In this document: positions 7,732 through 16,016 of the stretch, piece by piece | Position numbering within the stretch: the first letter of the stretch is position 1 | Layout of the letters: each line of letters opens with the position of its first letter | NCBI RefSeq assembly: GCF_007829885.1 | Contig: NZ_VIWW01000001.1 | Coordinates: 3,596,001-3,660,000, forward strand | Reading direction: 5' to 3' | Source: Streptomyces brevispora | GTDB lineage: Bacteria; Actinomycetota; Actinomycetes; Streptomycetales; Streptomycetaceae | Length of the DNA: 64,000 bases | The notes under the pieces: generated by a model | What the model was told of the DNA's origin: nothing | The model's input: the letters and a program-made list of their open reading frames with translations, nothing else | The model's database searches: none | Position numbers and translations under genes: made by a program

Positions 7732-9820
7732 GTACGTTGCGGCGGCCGGCGGGGATCGCGGTCGGCTCCTGGGTCCGCTTCCGGGGCCAGGTCCGTGGGG
7801 TGGTCTCCGTTGGCACGAGGACCGTGACCCTGGCCGACTCCGGCGGTGACCCGCAGGTGGTGACCGTGGCCGAGCTGGTCGCGGCGGCCGACTTTGCGGT
7901 GGTCGACAGCCCGGTGCGGATGCCGCTGCCGGCAGCGTCGCTGCTGGAGACCTTCCCCGACCGGGTCGTGGAAAAGGCCCTGTGGTGGGAGGGGCACATC
8001 CTCGAAGTCCTGCACGGCCTGCCCCCGGATGCCGGTGAGGACGCGGTGCCGCGGCCTGAGTACGCAGCGGGCCGCTCGTTGACCGCTCGGCAGCAGGCCA
8101 AGGCCGCCGAGCTGACCTTGCTGGGCCACAAGGTGTCGGCGAGTACGGTCGCTCACCGACGCCGCCGCTACCAGGCCGAGGGAGTGCTGGGGCTGGCCGA
8201 CCATCGGCCGGTCCGCAAGCAGAGCGAGTTCGGCTCGGTCGACGAGCGGATCGTGACGGCGATGCGGCAGGCGATCGCCCAGGGCGTCGACTCTTCGACC
8301 CGCAACGGGGCCTTCATCCTCTGGAAGACCGGCGAGATCCTTAGACAATCCGCTGAAGGGCAGAATGTCGAGCTGCCCTCCGAGCGCACGCTCTACCGGC
8401 TCCTGGCCAAGCTGACGAAGGGGACTCACACCTTCGGCACGGCCACCAACCGCCGCTCCAAGGCCCACGGGGCGACGGCGCCGTTCGGTGAACTACCCGC
8501 CTTTGCGCCGGGCGAGGTCATGCAGATCGACTCCACGCCGCTGGATGTGCTGGTCCTCCTCGACAACGGGGTGACCGGGCGAGTCGAACTCACCGCCATG
8601 ATCGATGTCGCGACGAGGACGCTGACCGCGGCCGTGCTGCGGCCGAGCACGAAGGCCGTCGACGCCAGTGTGCTGCTGGCCCGCACCGTCACCCCCGAGC
8701 TCATGCGGCCGGGTTGGGTGGACGCCTTGAAGATGTCCCGCTCGGTGCTGCCGCACCGCAGGCTGCTGGACCTGGACGAGCGCCTGGTGCATGCCGCCGC
8801 CCGCCCGGTGATCGTTCCCGAGATAATTGTCTGCGATCACGGGAAAGCGTTCATCTCCCGCAACTTCCAGTCGTCCTGTCGGTTCCTGGAGATCGATGTG
8901 CAGCCGGCTCACAAGGCGGCGGGTTTCGAGAAGGGGCACATCGAGTCGACGCTGGGCTCGGTGGCCACGCTCTTCGCCCAGTTCCTGCCTGGCTACACCG
9001 GCCGGTCCGCCGACCACCGCGGACGGCATCTGGAACGTGAACGCCTTTGGTCCTTGCTGGAGTTGCAGGAGTACCTGATGAGTGGATTGTCGCGAAGTGG
9101 CAAAATCGCAGACACGATGGGCTGCGTGACCCGTCCCATCCGGGGCGGATGTTCACCCCGAATGAGAAGTACGCCACGCTCGTCGAGATCTGTGGTTACG
9201 TCCCGGTCGCGCTGACCGGCGACGACTACGTCGAACTGCTGCCCGCGGACTGGCGGGTGGTCAACGACTACGGCATCCGGATCAAGAACCGGACCTACGA
9301 CAGCCCCGAGCTCGGCCCGATGCGCCGCCGGCACTCCGGTGTCCAGGCCAAACGGGGCCTTTGGGAGGTCCATCGGGACCCCTACGACGTCTCCCGGATC
9401 TGGGTACGCGACCACCGCGGCGATGGCTCGTGGGTCCAGGCCATCTGGAAGCACCTGCAGCGGGCCCCGATGCCCTTCGGTGACCTGGCCTGGAACCACG
9501 TCAGCCACCAGCTGCCGGGCGCCACCGAGACCGAGATCGCCGACGCGGTCGCCCACCTGCTCACCCGCGCCCATGCCGGGCCCGAAGAGGCGGACCGGCC
9601 GGCGAAGCGGGCCAAGGCCAGCAAGCGGGACCGGCGGGTGGCCGCCCGCACCAAGGCCGCGGGGCCCTCCACCCCGGCACCCCGCCCCGAGCCCGCTCCG
9701 CAGACGGCGGCCGAAGCCCCGGACACACCGGTCGAGGATGCCGAGGCGGAGGAGACATTGGCCGAGGTGATCCCGCTGGGCCTGTTCGATCCGCGCGAAG
9801 ACCCCTGGAGACGCACGTGA
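7728..9820 (+). pseudogene. TnsB-like DDE transposase, frameshifted
   Basis: ATG 7728 overlaps the tnsA stop. Frame one runs ~450 codons through an HTH region (KAAELTLLGHKVSASTVAHRRRRYQ) and the complete DDE core: D268 in VMQIDST, D370 in IIVCDHG and E406 in EKGHIEST. At about 9077 the sequence ...EYL should continue DEWIVAKWQNRRHDGL, but that is in another frame. It reads on from there to TGA 9820 as the Mu-type beta-barrel (FTPNEKYATL) and the C-terminal TnsC-contact tail. A single missing base (CTGGATGAG to CTGATGAG) explains it. The intact protein would be ~697 residues. As it stands, the truncated product keeps the catalytic triad but loses the part that couples to TnsC. Confidence 0.88.
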
Positions 9821-10836
9821 TGATGCCGGACACCGCAGCCGAGGGCACCGGGCGGCACCTGACGACACTGACCGGATGGCGTCAGTTCGCCGTTGACCCG
9901 CCCGCGCCTCCCACGCTGCTGACCGCCGCCGAGTACGCCGCGTTGCCCGCGCCGGACAAGTACCTCTACGACGAGGCCCGCCTCGACCACCACGCGCGTC
10001 TGCTGGTGGTGGCCACCTCCACCGTCCGCCACACCGTCGCCACCGGCCGGCGTCTGGTCGTGCTGAATCGGCACGCCATCAGCGCCCGCCGCGGGCTGAT
10101 CGTCTCCGGGCCCGCCGGCACGGGGAAGACCATCGCGATCACCCAGCTCGGCCTGGCGCACGAACTCCTCGACCGCTCCCGCCATCCTCATTCCCAGGAC
10201 CGGATCCCGGTCCTCTACGTCACCCTCCCGCCGGCCGCGACAGCCCGCATGATCGCCGCCGAGTTCGCCCGCTTCCTGGGCCTGCCCGTGAGGGCCCGGT
10301 TCAACATCACCGACATCATTGAGGCCGTCGTCGGCGTCTGCACGGATGCCCGCACGGGTCTGGTGCTGGTGGACGAACTCCACAACATCTCGCTGACCAG
10401 CCGCAATGGCGCCGAAGTCGCCGACACCCTGAAGTACTTCTCGGAGCGAATACCGGCGACCTTCATCTACGCCGGCATCGACATCGAGGGCAGCACCCTG
10501 CTGTCCGGCACCCGCGGTGCCCAGATCGCCGGACGCTTCACCCTCATCCCCACCCATCCCTTCCCCTACAACCGGGAATGGAAGGGCCTGGTCGCGCAGA
10601 TCGAGAACACTCTGCTGCTGCACCAGCATGAGCCGGGCAGCCTGGCCGCGCTCGACCGCTACCTCCACGACCGCACCGGCGGCATGATCGGCGCGCTGTC
10701 CCACGTCATCCGCGGGGCCGCGATCGACGCGATGCTGACCGGCACCGAGAAGATCACCGAGCGCGGGCTGAAGGCCATCCCGCTCGACTTCGCCGCCCAG
10801 GAGGCCACGACCGCCAAGCCCCGGGCGGCACGGTGA
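9817..10836 (+). CDS. TnsC-like AAA+ ATPase transposition regulator
   Basis: A 339-residue ATPase. Start GTG 9817 (or ATG 9820) overlaps the tnsB stop. Walker A GPAGTGKT is at residues ~98-105, Walker B LVLVDELHN at ~182, with a likely sensor segment FIYAGIDIEGS and arginine-rich TRGAQIAGRFTLI. These match TnsC/TniB/IstB-type regulators that polymerise on target DNA, bridge TniQ target selectors to TnsB and license insertion. The N-terminal ~60 residues (LTGWRQFAVDPP...) are the actinobacterial extension. The gene is intact, so a frameshifted tnsB is the main visible defect of the element. Confidence 0.9.
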   Translation: MMMPDTAAEGTGRHLTTLTGWRQFAVDPPAPPTLLTAAEYAALPAPDKYLYDEARLDHHARLLVVATSTVRHTVATGRRLVVLNRHAISARRGLIVSGPAGTGKTIAITQLGLAHELLDRSRHPHSQDRIPVLYVTLPPAATARMIAAEFARFLGLPVRARFNITDIIEAVVGVCTDARTGLVLVDELHNISLTSRNGAEVADTLKYFSERIPATFIYAGIDIEGSTLLSGTRGAQIAGRFTLIPTHPFPYNREWKGLVAQIENTLLLHQHEPGSLAALDRYLHDRTGGMIGALSHVIRGAAIDAMLTGTEKITERGLKAIPLDFAAQEATTAKPRAAR

Positions 10837-11525
10837 GCGTGAACCTCGTCCCCGATCCCTCGGTGACCCAGCTTCCCGTTCAGGTCCGGCCGCTTCCGCG
10901 CGAGGGCACCGATGCATTCATCGTCCGCCTCGCCCACGCCAACCACCTCAAGGTCGGCTACCTGCGGGACTACCTCTGCGAACCGCCCCACCACAAAGGC
11001 GCCCCGAGCTTCAGCCGCCTCGGCGCCGCGACCGGCAGGGACCCCGCCGCGCTCCGGGACACCCTGGAAGGCACGTCCGGCACCTGCAAAGAGTGCGACG
11101 CGCCGCTTCCGGCGACCAAGTCCGGCGCCCGGAGCCCCCGCCAGCACTGCTCCGCCCGCTGCCGTCAGCGAGCCCACCGAAGACGCCACCGCCCGGACCA
11201 GTCCACTCAACCACGGCAGCTGGCCTGCGAGTTCTGCGCGAAACCCATCGCCGAGACGGCCGAGGGAGAAGCCCGGCGCTGGTGTTCATCGCGCTGCCGC
11301 CACCGGGCACGCCTCCAACCGGCCGGACCGACCGTCCTCGAGCGGCAGACCGACCTCTCCGAGCAAAGGCCCACGGCCGGCTGCAGTCACTGCGGCACCC
11401 CCATCGACCCAGGCCGGACCGACGCCCGTCGATACTGCTCCGCCGCCTGCCGTCAGAGAGCGTTTAGGCGGCGGAAGGAAGTACGGGACAACGTCCCCGC
11501 GCACGACGGCCTGATCAGCCTGTGA
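10833..11525 (+). CDS. TniQ-family protein with three tandem C-x2-C...C-x3-C zinc fingers
   Basis: A 230-residue protein. GTG 10833 overlaps the tnsC stop (GTGA). Residues ~10-75 match the TniQ N-terminus: LPVQVRPLPREGTDAFIVRLAHANHL then YLRDYLC. The rest is three repeats of a short Cys4 module, each of the form C-x2-C ... C-x3-C-R-x-R-A: CKEC/CSARCRQRAHRR, CEFC/CSSRCRHRAR and CSHC/CSAACRQRAFRR. TniQ/TnsD proteins choose the insertion site by binding a specific DNA sequence. The triple basic zinc fingers are the obvious candidate for sequence reading. Classical TniQ has a single C-terminal zinc domain, so this array is unusual. Confidence 0.82.
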   Translation: MSVNLVPDPSVTQLPVQVRPLPREGTDAFIVRLAHANHLKVGYLRDYLCEPPHHKGAPSFSRLGAATGRDPAALRDTLEGTSGTCKECDAPLPATKSGARSPRQHCSARCRQRAHRRRHRPDQSTQPRQLACEFCAKPIAETAEGEARRWCSSRCRHRARLQPAGPTVLERQTDLSEQRPTAGCSHCGTPIDPGRTDARRYCSAACRQRAFRRRKEVRDNVPAHDGLISL

Positions 11526-12085
11526 CCACTCCACGAGCGGACAGCCAGTCGCAGCCCCCTCGGCTCACCCGCCTGCCAATCCAGGTCCGGCCCCGCCTCG
11601 GCGAGGGCACCGAGTCCTTCATCCGCCGTCTCGCCCGCGCCAACCACCTGCCCCACAAATACCTGCTCAGGGTTCTTTGCCGACGCGGCAGTTACGGGAC
11701 CCCGGACCTCGACCTGCTGGCCCAGGTCACCGGCCGGACCGTCACCAACCTGCGACGAACACTCCCCGATGCCCCGGGACGCGTTGACTCCGACCCGGCT
11801 CGGACCTGCATCTTCTCCACGGCTCTCGACCGCCGGGTTACAGATTCCCCGACCAGGCTCAACCTCGTCATGCTCCTGTTCGACGCCTACCAGGACGGCA
11901 CACACCGGCATCAGCTCAGCGCCCGCTACAAACTTGATCGGCGCATCGTCCGCATCGCACTCCAGCATCAGCAACCACGCGGCCCCCTGCGCCACACCCA
12001 CAACCTCATCACGCTCCTGGCCGCGATCGACCCTGCCGACCTACACGACATGCTCACCCCAGTGATGCCGGCACCGCCCCCGTGA
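11522..12085 (+). CDS. Second TniQ-family protein, without zinc fingers
   Basis: A 187-residue protein starting at GTG 11522, which overlaps the previous stop. Its first ~75 residues parallel the first TniQ (LPIQVRPRLGEGTESFIRRLARANHLPHKYLLRVLC), showing that the two genes are paralogues. The C-terminal half (LMLLFDAYQDGTHRHQLSARYKLDRRIVRIAL) instead looks like a helix-turn-helix. It may be a second target selector or a TnsC adaptor. Two tniQ genes side by side suggest two targeting routes or a heteromeric selector, by analogy with Tn7 elements that carry two selectors. This is inference. Confidence 0.75.
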   Translation: MTTPRADSQSQPPRLTRLPIQVRPRLGEGTESFIRRLARANHLPHKYLLRVLCRRGSYGTPDLDLLAQVTGRTVTNLRRTLPDAPGRVDSDPARTCIFSTALDRRVTDSPTRLNLVMLLFDAYQDGTHRHQLSARYKLDRRIVRIALQHQQPRGPLRHTHNLITLLAAIDPADLHDMLTPVMPAPPP

Positions 12086-12110
12086 TCACAGCCTTGTTGG
12101 GCAAGCGGCG

Positions 12111-12734
12111 TCAGCCGGAGAACGAAACTTCCCCGTTCAGATGGTCCGCGATGCGCGCGATGGTCCCCGCGTTCTCCTCGAACAAATGCGCCTGCATGCC
12201 GACTGCCCGGGCGGCCTCGACGTTGATCGCGACGTCATCGACGAACAGACAGTCTTCCGGGCGCACTCCCAGCCGGGCACAGGTCACCTCGAAGGCGCGC
12301 GGGTCGGGCTTGCAAACGCCGATCTCGTGGGAGTAGACGATGTGCTCGACCAGTTCGTCAAAGCGGTACGCGGCTACCTCCCGCTCCCGGGCACCGACAA
12401 AGCTGTTGCTCAGGATGCCCAGCCTGCACCGCAACCGCAGACCCCGCACATACGTGATCAGCTCATTGTTCGGCGATCCCAGATACTCGGCCCACAGATC
12501 CGCCATGAAGGCTTCCACGTCAACAGCGTCGAGACCGAGACAATCAGCCACCTGATCTTGCACCTCAGGCTCGCTGACCGCTCCGATACTGCCCGCCTGC
12601 CAGACCTCTCCCAGCCGCTCGTGCACAGCACCCGTCGGCAGCCCGAGCCTCTGTTCCCAGCGTCCAACCCACCCCGTCTCGGGAGTGAGCTCCAGCACTC
12701 CACCGATATCGAGAATGACGCAGCGCGAGTCCAA
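12111..12734 (-). CDS. HAD-family hydrolase (transposon cargo)
   Basis: A 207-residue protein. TTG 12734 is used because GAGGGGG lies six bases upstream and no in-frame ATG or GTG fits better. HAD motifs: I, LDIGGVLELTP near residue 8 (the D-x-G-G form, with Gly at the usual second-Asp position); II, LSNSF; III, the Lys in VCKPDPRAFE; IV, LFVDDVAINVEAA. The first Asp, normally the nucleophile, is present, but the second motif-I Asp (general acid) is replaced by Gly, as in epoxide-hydrolase-N-type and some phosphatase-like HADs. It lies inside the transposon, convergent with the tns operon, so it is cargo. Its benefit to the host is unknown. Confidence 0.85.
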   Translation of the reverse strand: MDSRCVILDIGGVLELTPETGWVGRWEQRLGLPTGAVHERLGEVWQAGSIGAVSEPEVQDQVADCLGLDAVDVEAFMADLWAEYLGSPNNELITYVRGLRLRCRLGILSNSFVGAREREVAAYRFDELVEHIVYSHEIGVCKPDPRAFEVTCARLGVRPEDCLFVDDVAINVEAARAVGMQAHLFEENAGTIARIADHLNGEVSFSG

Positions 12735-12980
12735 CGGATTCCCCCTCGTTCATCGCGTGGTCGAGCCACCGGCGCGCACGCGGTTCGTTCATGTGATCCA
12801 CGCACACTCTCGGCCTTCACCCCAGGGCAAGGTCAAGGAACAGGCAGCCTCTGTGACAGTCCTGTTGAAAGCCGCCCCCGTTGCCGCTGAACCTGCAGGG
12901 CGCTGCCTCAACCCCTCCCGAGAAACGCAAGGCGGATCTGCGCATATCGGCCTCCCGACAGGCCGACGCACTCTGCATCG

Positions 12981-13025
12981 GTCAAACTTCTGTGGCAAAC
13001 CGTCAAACTTCGCTGTCACAGGTCA
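12981..13025 (-). repeat. Right end of transposon: terminal inverted repeat and TnsB-type sites
   Basis: The terminal repeat occupies 13010-13025 (inverted copy of the left 16-mer). Two inverted sites lie inside it, GTCAAACTTCGC at 13002 and GTCAAACTTCTG at 12981, 21 bp apart. The 245 bp between these and the HAD start contain no gene I can support; they may include that gene's promoter. Confidence 0.9.
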
Positions 13026-13160
13026 GGGGGAAGCTGTAGGACCGGGCGGGGCGGGCGCGACGGGCGCGGCGGGCGGTGTGGGGCGGGCGGTGCGGACTCG
13101 GCCCCTGCCGATCCGTCCGGATCACCCCCGCTGGTTGAGGTGGGCATTTATGATGTTCGC

Positions 13161-13361
13161 GTGATCAACCGCATCGACGCTGTGATCTCGGCCTTCGGTG
13201 TCCTCGCCGGCACCGTGCTGCTTGTCGCAGCCGTTCGTGAGTACCACTCCGGAGCGTCTGCTCTCTGGGTCGTGGCCGGAGCTCTGCTCCTCCTCATTAC
13301 CCTCCACACGCTTGTGCGTGATGTACGACGCCTTCGGACAGGGCAAGGTCAGAAGATCTGA
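13161..13361 (+). CDS. Small two-helix membrane protein, unknown function
   Basis: A 66-residue protein from GTG 13161 with two hydrophobic segments (AVISAFGVLAGTVLLVAAV and ASALWVVAGALLLLITL) and a basic tail RRLRTGQGQKI. TATGAT at 13149-13154 sits seven bases before the GTG and there is no ribosome site next to it, so a leaderless transcript is plausible. A GTG at 13140 would add seven residues. It lies just downstream of the transposon right end, and I do not recognise the family. Confidence 0.55.
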   Translation: MINRIDAVISAFGVLAGTVLLVAAVREYHSGASALWVVAGALLLLITLHTLVRDVRRLRTGQGQKI

Positions 13362-13616
13362 CGTCGCAGCCGACCAGCGGCAGGGTCACCGCCATCACGA
13401 GCAGCCCCGCGGCACGCCTTACCCGAGCAGTCACGTCCCAGCCCCTCGCTGTTCGGAGGAGGAAAGCATAGGGGGCGAAGGCCGTTGACCTTGGAGGTCC
13501 TCAGCGAAACGGCCTGGGTCGAACGACCGATGGGCACGTGATCGCCGCCTCGTTAGGCTCCGTCGGCATGGACCGGCCGACGCACGGCCGGTCCGCACCC
13601 GTCAGGAGGTTGCCCC

Positions 13617-14027
13617 ATGCCGTTCAACGCCGCAGCTCACGTACGCATGGCCCGTCCGTCACGCGATCTCCAGGCGGCGGAACGCTTCTGGGTCTCGGGG
13701 CTCGGCCTCGACATCCTGTACCGGCACGAGGCCGACGGCACGCCCGGCAGGCACTCGCTGCTGATGGTCGGACGGCCCGACGCGGCCTGGCACCTGGAGC
13801 TCGTACACGACCCCGCCGCCCCCACCGACCCGCGGCCGACCCCCGAGGACCTGCTGGTCGTCTACCTCGGAGAACCGGTGCCGGACTCCCTCGTGGAGCA
13901 GCTCGAACTGCACGGCGGCAAGCGGGTACCCGCGCACAATCCGTACTGGGACACCTGGGGCGTGACGGTCCAGGACCCGGACGGGTACCTGCTGGTGCTC
14001 TCCACCAGGACCTGGTCCAACTCCTAG
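13617..14027 (+). CDS. VOC (glyoxalase/bleomycin resistance) family protein
   Basis: A 136-residue protein with AGGAGG just before ATG 13617. It has two beta-alpha-beta-beta-beta modules: SRDLQAAERFWVSGLGLDILYRHE with HLELVHDP, and DSLVEQLELHGGKRVPAHNPYWDTWGVTVQDPDGYLLVL. The closing W-G-x-x-V-x-D-P-D-G-x-x-(L/F) is the family signature. His, Glu and Asp in these strands could bind a metal. The general role is a metal-dependent lyase, isomerase, dioxygenase or drug-binding protein; nothing fixes the substrate. Probably monocistronic. Confidence 0.88.
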   Translation: MPFNAAAHVRMARPSRDLQAAERFWVSGLGLDILYRHEADGTPGRHSLLMVGRPDAAWHLELVHDPAAPTDPRPTPEDLLVVYLGEPVPDSLVEQLELHGGKRVPAHNPYWDTWGVTVQDPDGYLLVLSTRTWSNS

Positions 14028-14452
14028 CCGGCACGGCCACCACGAGTCCGGCGTCGCGCAGGCTGCGCACCGCGCACCGCGCGCCGACCACCGAGCCGGA
14101 GGCAGAGAACGGCACCCGAGCGGCGCCCTCGCACGGCTGCGGCGCGCCCAAGTCCCGGAAAACGCACCGTGAACTCCTCCCACGCCTTTCCGAGAGGGGG
14201 AGAAAAGCGCAAACTGCTCCCACGTCTCGATCTGGACATTTAGGGGTTCATTTCCGGACCTGGAGCCGTGGATGATTGCTATACGCGGCCGCCTTACGGG
14301 ATCTTCGTAGAGCAAGAGAAATGCAAGAGCGAGAGCAATGTGCGGGCTGACGGAAGGGCCGTACAGAGGTGGGCGAATATGTTTTCGACATCTCTTTGTT
14401 CGTTCGGCCGTGACGTGGTCTTCCTGCTCGAGTGCCGAATGAAGGAGAACTT
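14028..14452. other. Intergenic region, no gene recognised
   Basis: About 425 bp. The first part is GC-rich with open frames on both strands; a minus-strand segment reading SLRDAGLVVAVPAR faintly recalls the end of a small regulator but is too short to call. From about 14220 the base composition becomes more AT-rich (ATTTAGGGGTTCATTT, ATATGTTTTCGAC), as expected for the promoter and leader of the secreted protein gene that follows. Confidence 0.5.
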
Positions 14453-14806
14453 GTGATCTCAAAGACGAAGAGGTTTGCCCGTTCGGTGGGCGTGGCAATT
14501 GCCGCCACCGCGGCGGTCACCATGGTCATGCCCACGAGCAACGCTTTCGCCATCGACCACGTCGAGTGCCGTGGCGGGGAGAACTTCCTGAAGATCTGGT
14601 CCCACCTGGACGGTCGCACCAGCGTGGACTGCTATGCCAACAAGGGCCGGACCGGCTTCGGCAGCTGGTGGGTCGACCGCATTTCGACGGGTAACAACGA
14701 TCTCATCTACTACGACGCGAACGGCGACTCGGTGCGCATCAACCGGTGGACCGACATCACGTTCCCGAACCATCCGCCGCGGGTCAAGGACATCGAAATC
14801 CTCTAG
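14453..14806 (+). CDS. Secreted beta/gamma-crystallin-like (SMPI/killer-toxin-like) protein
   Basis: A 117-residue protein; GTG 14453 has AAGGAG upstream. Residues 1-33 are a Sec signal peptide (basic start, VGVAIAATAAVTMVMP core, cleavage after AFA). The ~84-residue mature protein begins IDHVECRGG, contains two Cys (one likely disulfide), FLKIWSH, and ends RWTDITFPNHPPRVKDIEIL. This pattern resembles the Streptomyces single-domain crystallin-fold proteins related to the metalloproteinase inhibitor SMPI and the killer-toxin-like SKLP. A secreted inhibitor or antifungal-type protein is therefore likely, from family resemblance only. The gene is preceded by an AT-rich leader. Confidence 0.72.
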   Translation: MISKTKRFARSVGVAIAATAAVTMVMPTSNAFAIDHVECRGGENFLKIWSHLDGRTSVDCYANKGRTGFGSWWVDRISTGNNDLIYYDANGDSVRINRWTDITFPNHPPRVKDIEIL

Positions 14807-15016
14807 CGGATGGCGGACAGCTGTATGTCCTGTCGCCGCTGATGTGACCGGGCCGGGTCCGGTTCCCCGCCAAGAGTGAGGGGAGTCGGACCCGGTCAAG
14901 GAATTCGGTCATCTGCGGGGCATTTCCCACTGGTATTACGGGCCGACCCACGATTGGTCTCGCGGCGTGCTGGCCTGGGGATTCGGCCGGCTGGTGTTCA
15001 CTCGCGGATCGGCCCG

Positions 15017-15676
15017 TTACTCGTACCGGTATTTCAGCGAGTCCGCCTCCGCCTGCTCGATGTCGGCGATCGTCAGCTCTGGCATCCGCAGCTGGGCCAG
15101 CGTCACCTCGGCCGAGGTCGGCTGGGCGTCCGCCGGCAACCACTGTTCCGGCTTCCAGGCCCCGCTGCGCAGCAGCGACTTGGGGCAGTGCGGGTAGACC
15201 TCCTCGATTCCCAGCACCAGCGCACTGGCCGGCGCCTTGCCCACGGCGGTCAGCTGTGACAGCAAATCCGGGCGGGTGGAGACGACAGCCCGGCCGTTCA
15301 CCCGCAGGGTGGTGGTCCGCCCGGGGATGACGAACAGCAGCCCGGCCCGTCCGGTGGCGATGACGTTCTGCAGGGTGTCCAGCCGCTTGTTGCCGGTCGC
15401 GTCCGGTATTGCCACCGTCCGTGCGTCCAGGACGGCGACGAACCCGGCGGGGCCGCCGCGCGGCGAGACGTCGCAGTTGCCCTCGGCGTCCGCGCTGGCG
15501 ACCAGGACCAGCGATGAGCAGCCGATCAACCGCCGAGCCTGCTCGGTGAGTTCGGTCATCTGCTTGCGCACGGCCGCGTCGCCGGGGAGTTCGTAGGCCC
15601 GGCGCAGCGCGCCCTGGTCGGGTACGGCGTCGAGGCGGAGCGAGTCGAAGGCACTGCCGGCAAGGGGTGTCGTCAT
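15017..15676 (-). CDS. FMN-dependent PPOX-type flavoprotein (MSMEG_1061-like)
   Basis: A 219-residue protein; ATG 15676 follows GGAGGC. It has a split-barrel flavin fold: LVLVASADAEGNCDVSPRGGPAGFVAVLD, IPDATGNKRLDTLQNV, GLLFVIPGRTTTLRVNGRAVVS, then YPHCPKSLLRSGAWKPEQW near the end. The D-V-S-P-R-G and G-N-(K/N)-R motifs are the flavin-contacting signatures of the pyridoxamine-phosphate-oxidase-like group. It probably uses FMN or F420 to reduce or bind a small metabolite. It is unrelated in role to pdxH, found 2 kb away. Confidence 0.87.
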   Translation of the reverse strand: MTTPLAGSAFDSLRLDAVPDQGALRRAYELPGDAAVRKQMTELTEQARRLIGCSSLVLVASADAEGNCDVSPRGGPAGFVAVLDARTVAIPDATGNKRLDTLQNVIATGRAGLLFVIPGRTTTLRVNGRAVVSTRPDLLSQLTAVGKAPASALVLGIEEVYPHCPKSLLRSGAWKPEQWLPADAQPTSAEVTLAQLRMPELTIADIEQAEADSLKYRYE

Positions 15677-16016
15677 GCCTCCGACCCTAACGAGCCGACC
15701 TGCGATCGATTTTGCGTGTTCGTCTGCGCAGCCGCCTCGCCGAGCGCACCGAGGCCGGTGTGCGGTGCCGGCGCCATCAAGCCCTTCTCGGCAAGCTCCG
15801 CAGCGCGAACGCGCTCGGTTTCTTCCGCGCGGCCGTCGCTGGACCGGGCGCCCAACGCCGTTACTTGAAGGGCGCGTTCGCCCATCCGCGTCGGCTCCGC
15901 CGCCTGCGGATCCGTCGGCGGATCCACAGGCGGCATCCGCGAAGCCCTCCGCGCCCCGGACGCGCACTCATCCGCCGGAGACGGCTCGCGTCATCGCGTG
16001 GGACATCCAGGATTCG
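15677..16016. other. Intergenic region between two minus-strand genes
   Basis: About 340 bp of GC-rich DNA. It contains nested inverted repeats around 15900-15950 (GGATCCGTCGGCGGATCC and CTGCGGATCC-type pairs). Open frames occur on both strands, but none has a recognisable motif or ribosome site, so no gene is called. Confidence 0.5.

Larger units (their letters stand above)
6873..13025 (+). mobile_element. Tn7-like transposon (tnsA-tnsB-tnsC-tniQ-tniQ plus HAD cargo)
   Basis: The element is 6153 bp. Both ends carry the perfect 16-bp inverted repeat TGACCTGTGACAGCGA, followed by repeated GCGAAGTTTGAC-type sites. It is flanked by GGGGG on both sides (6868-6872 and 13026-13030), a 5-bp duplication as expected for Tn7-family transposition. 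Deleting the element plus one GGGGG restores a coherent 3' end for the interrupted gene. Genes in order: TnsA-like endonuclease, TnsB-like DDE transposase (broken), TnsC-like AAA ATPase, a zinc-finger TniQ, a second TniQ, all overlapping by 4 bp, then an opposite-strand HAD hydrolase. The frameshifted tnsB suggests this copy is now immobile unless complemented. Confidence 0.93.

Noticed and set aside
9060..9095. Programmed frameshifting in tnsB
   Set aside because: There is no X-XXY-YYZ slippery heptamer or downstream pseudoknot at the junction; a one-base deletion explains it more simply.
6873..13025. Prophage or integrative conjugative element
   Set aside because: There is no integrase, capsid, conjugation or replication gene; ends and 5-bp duplication identify a Tn7-like transposon.
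13624..14498. Minus-strand Arg-rich frames across the VOC gene and downstream gap
   Set aside because: Mostly the shadow of the VOC gene; the downstream fragment is too short and motif-free to call.
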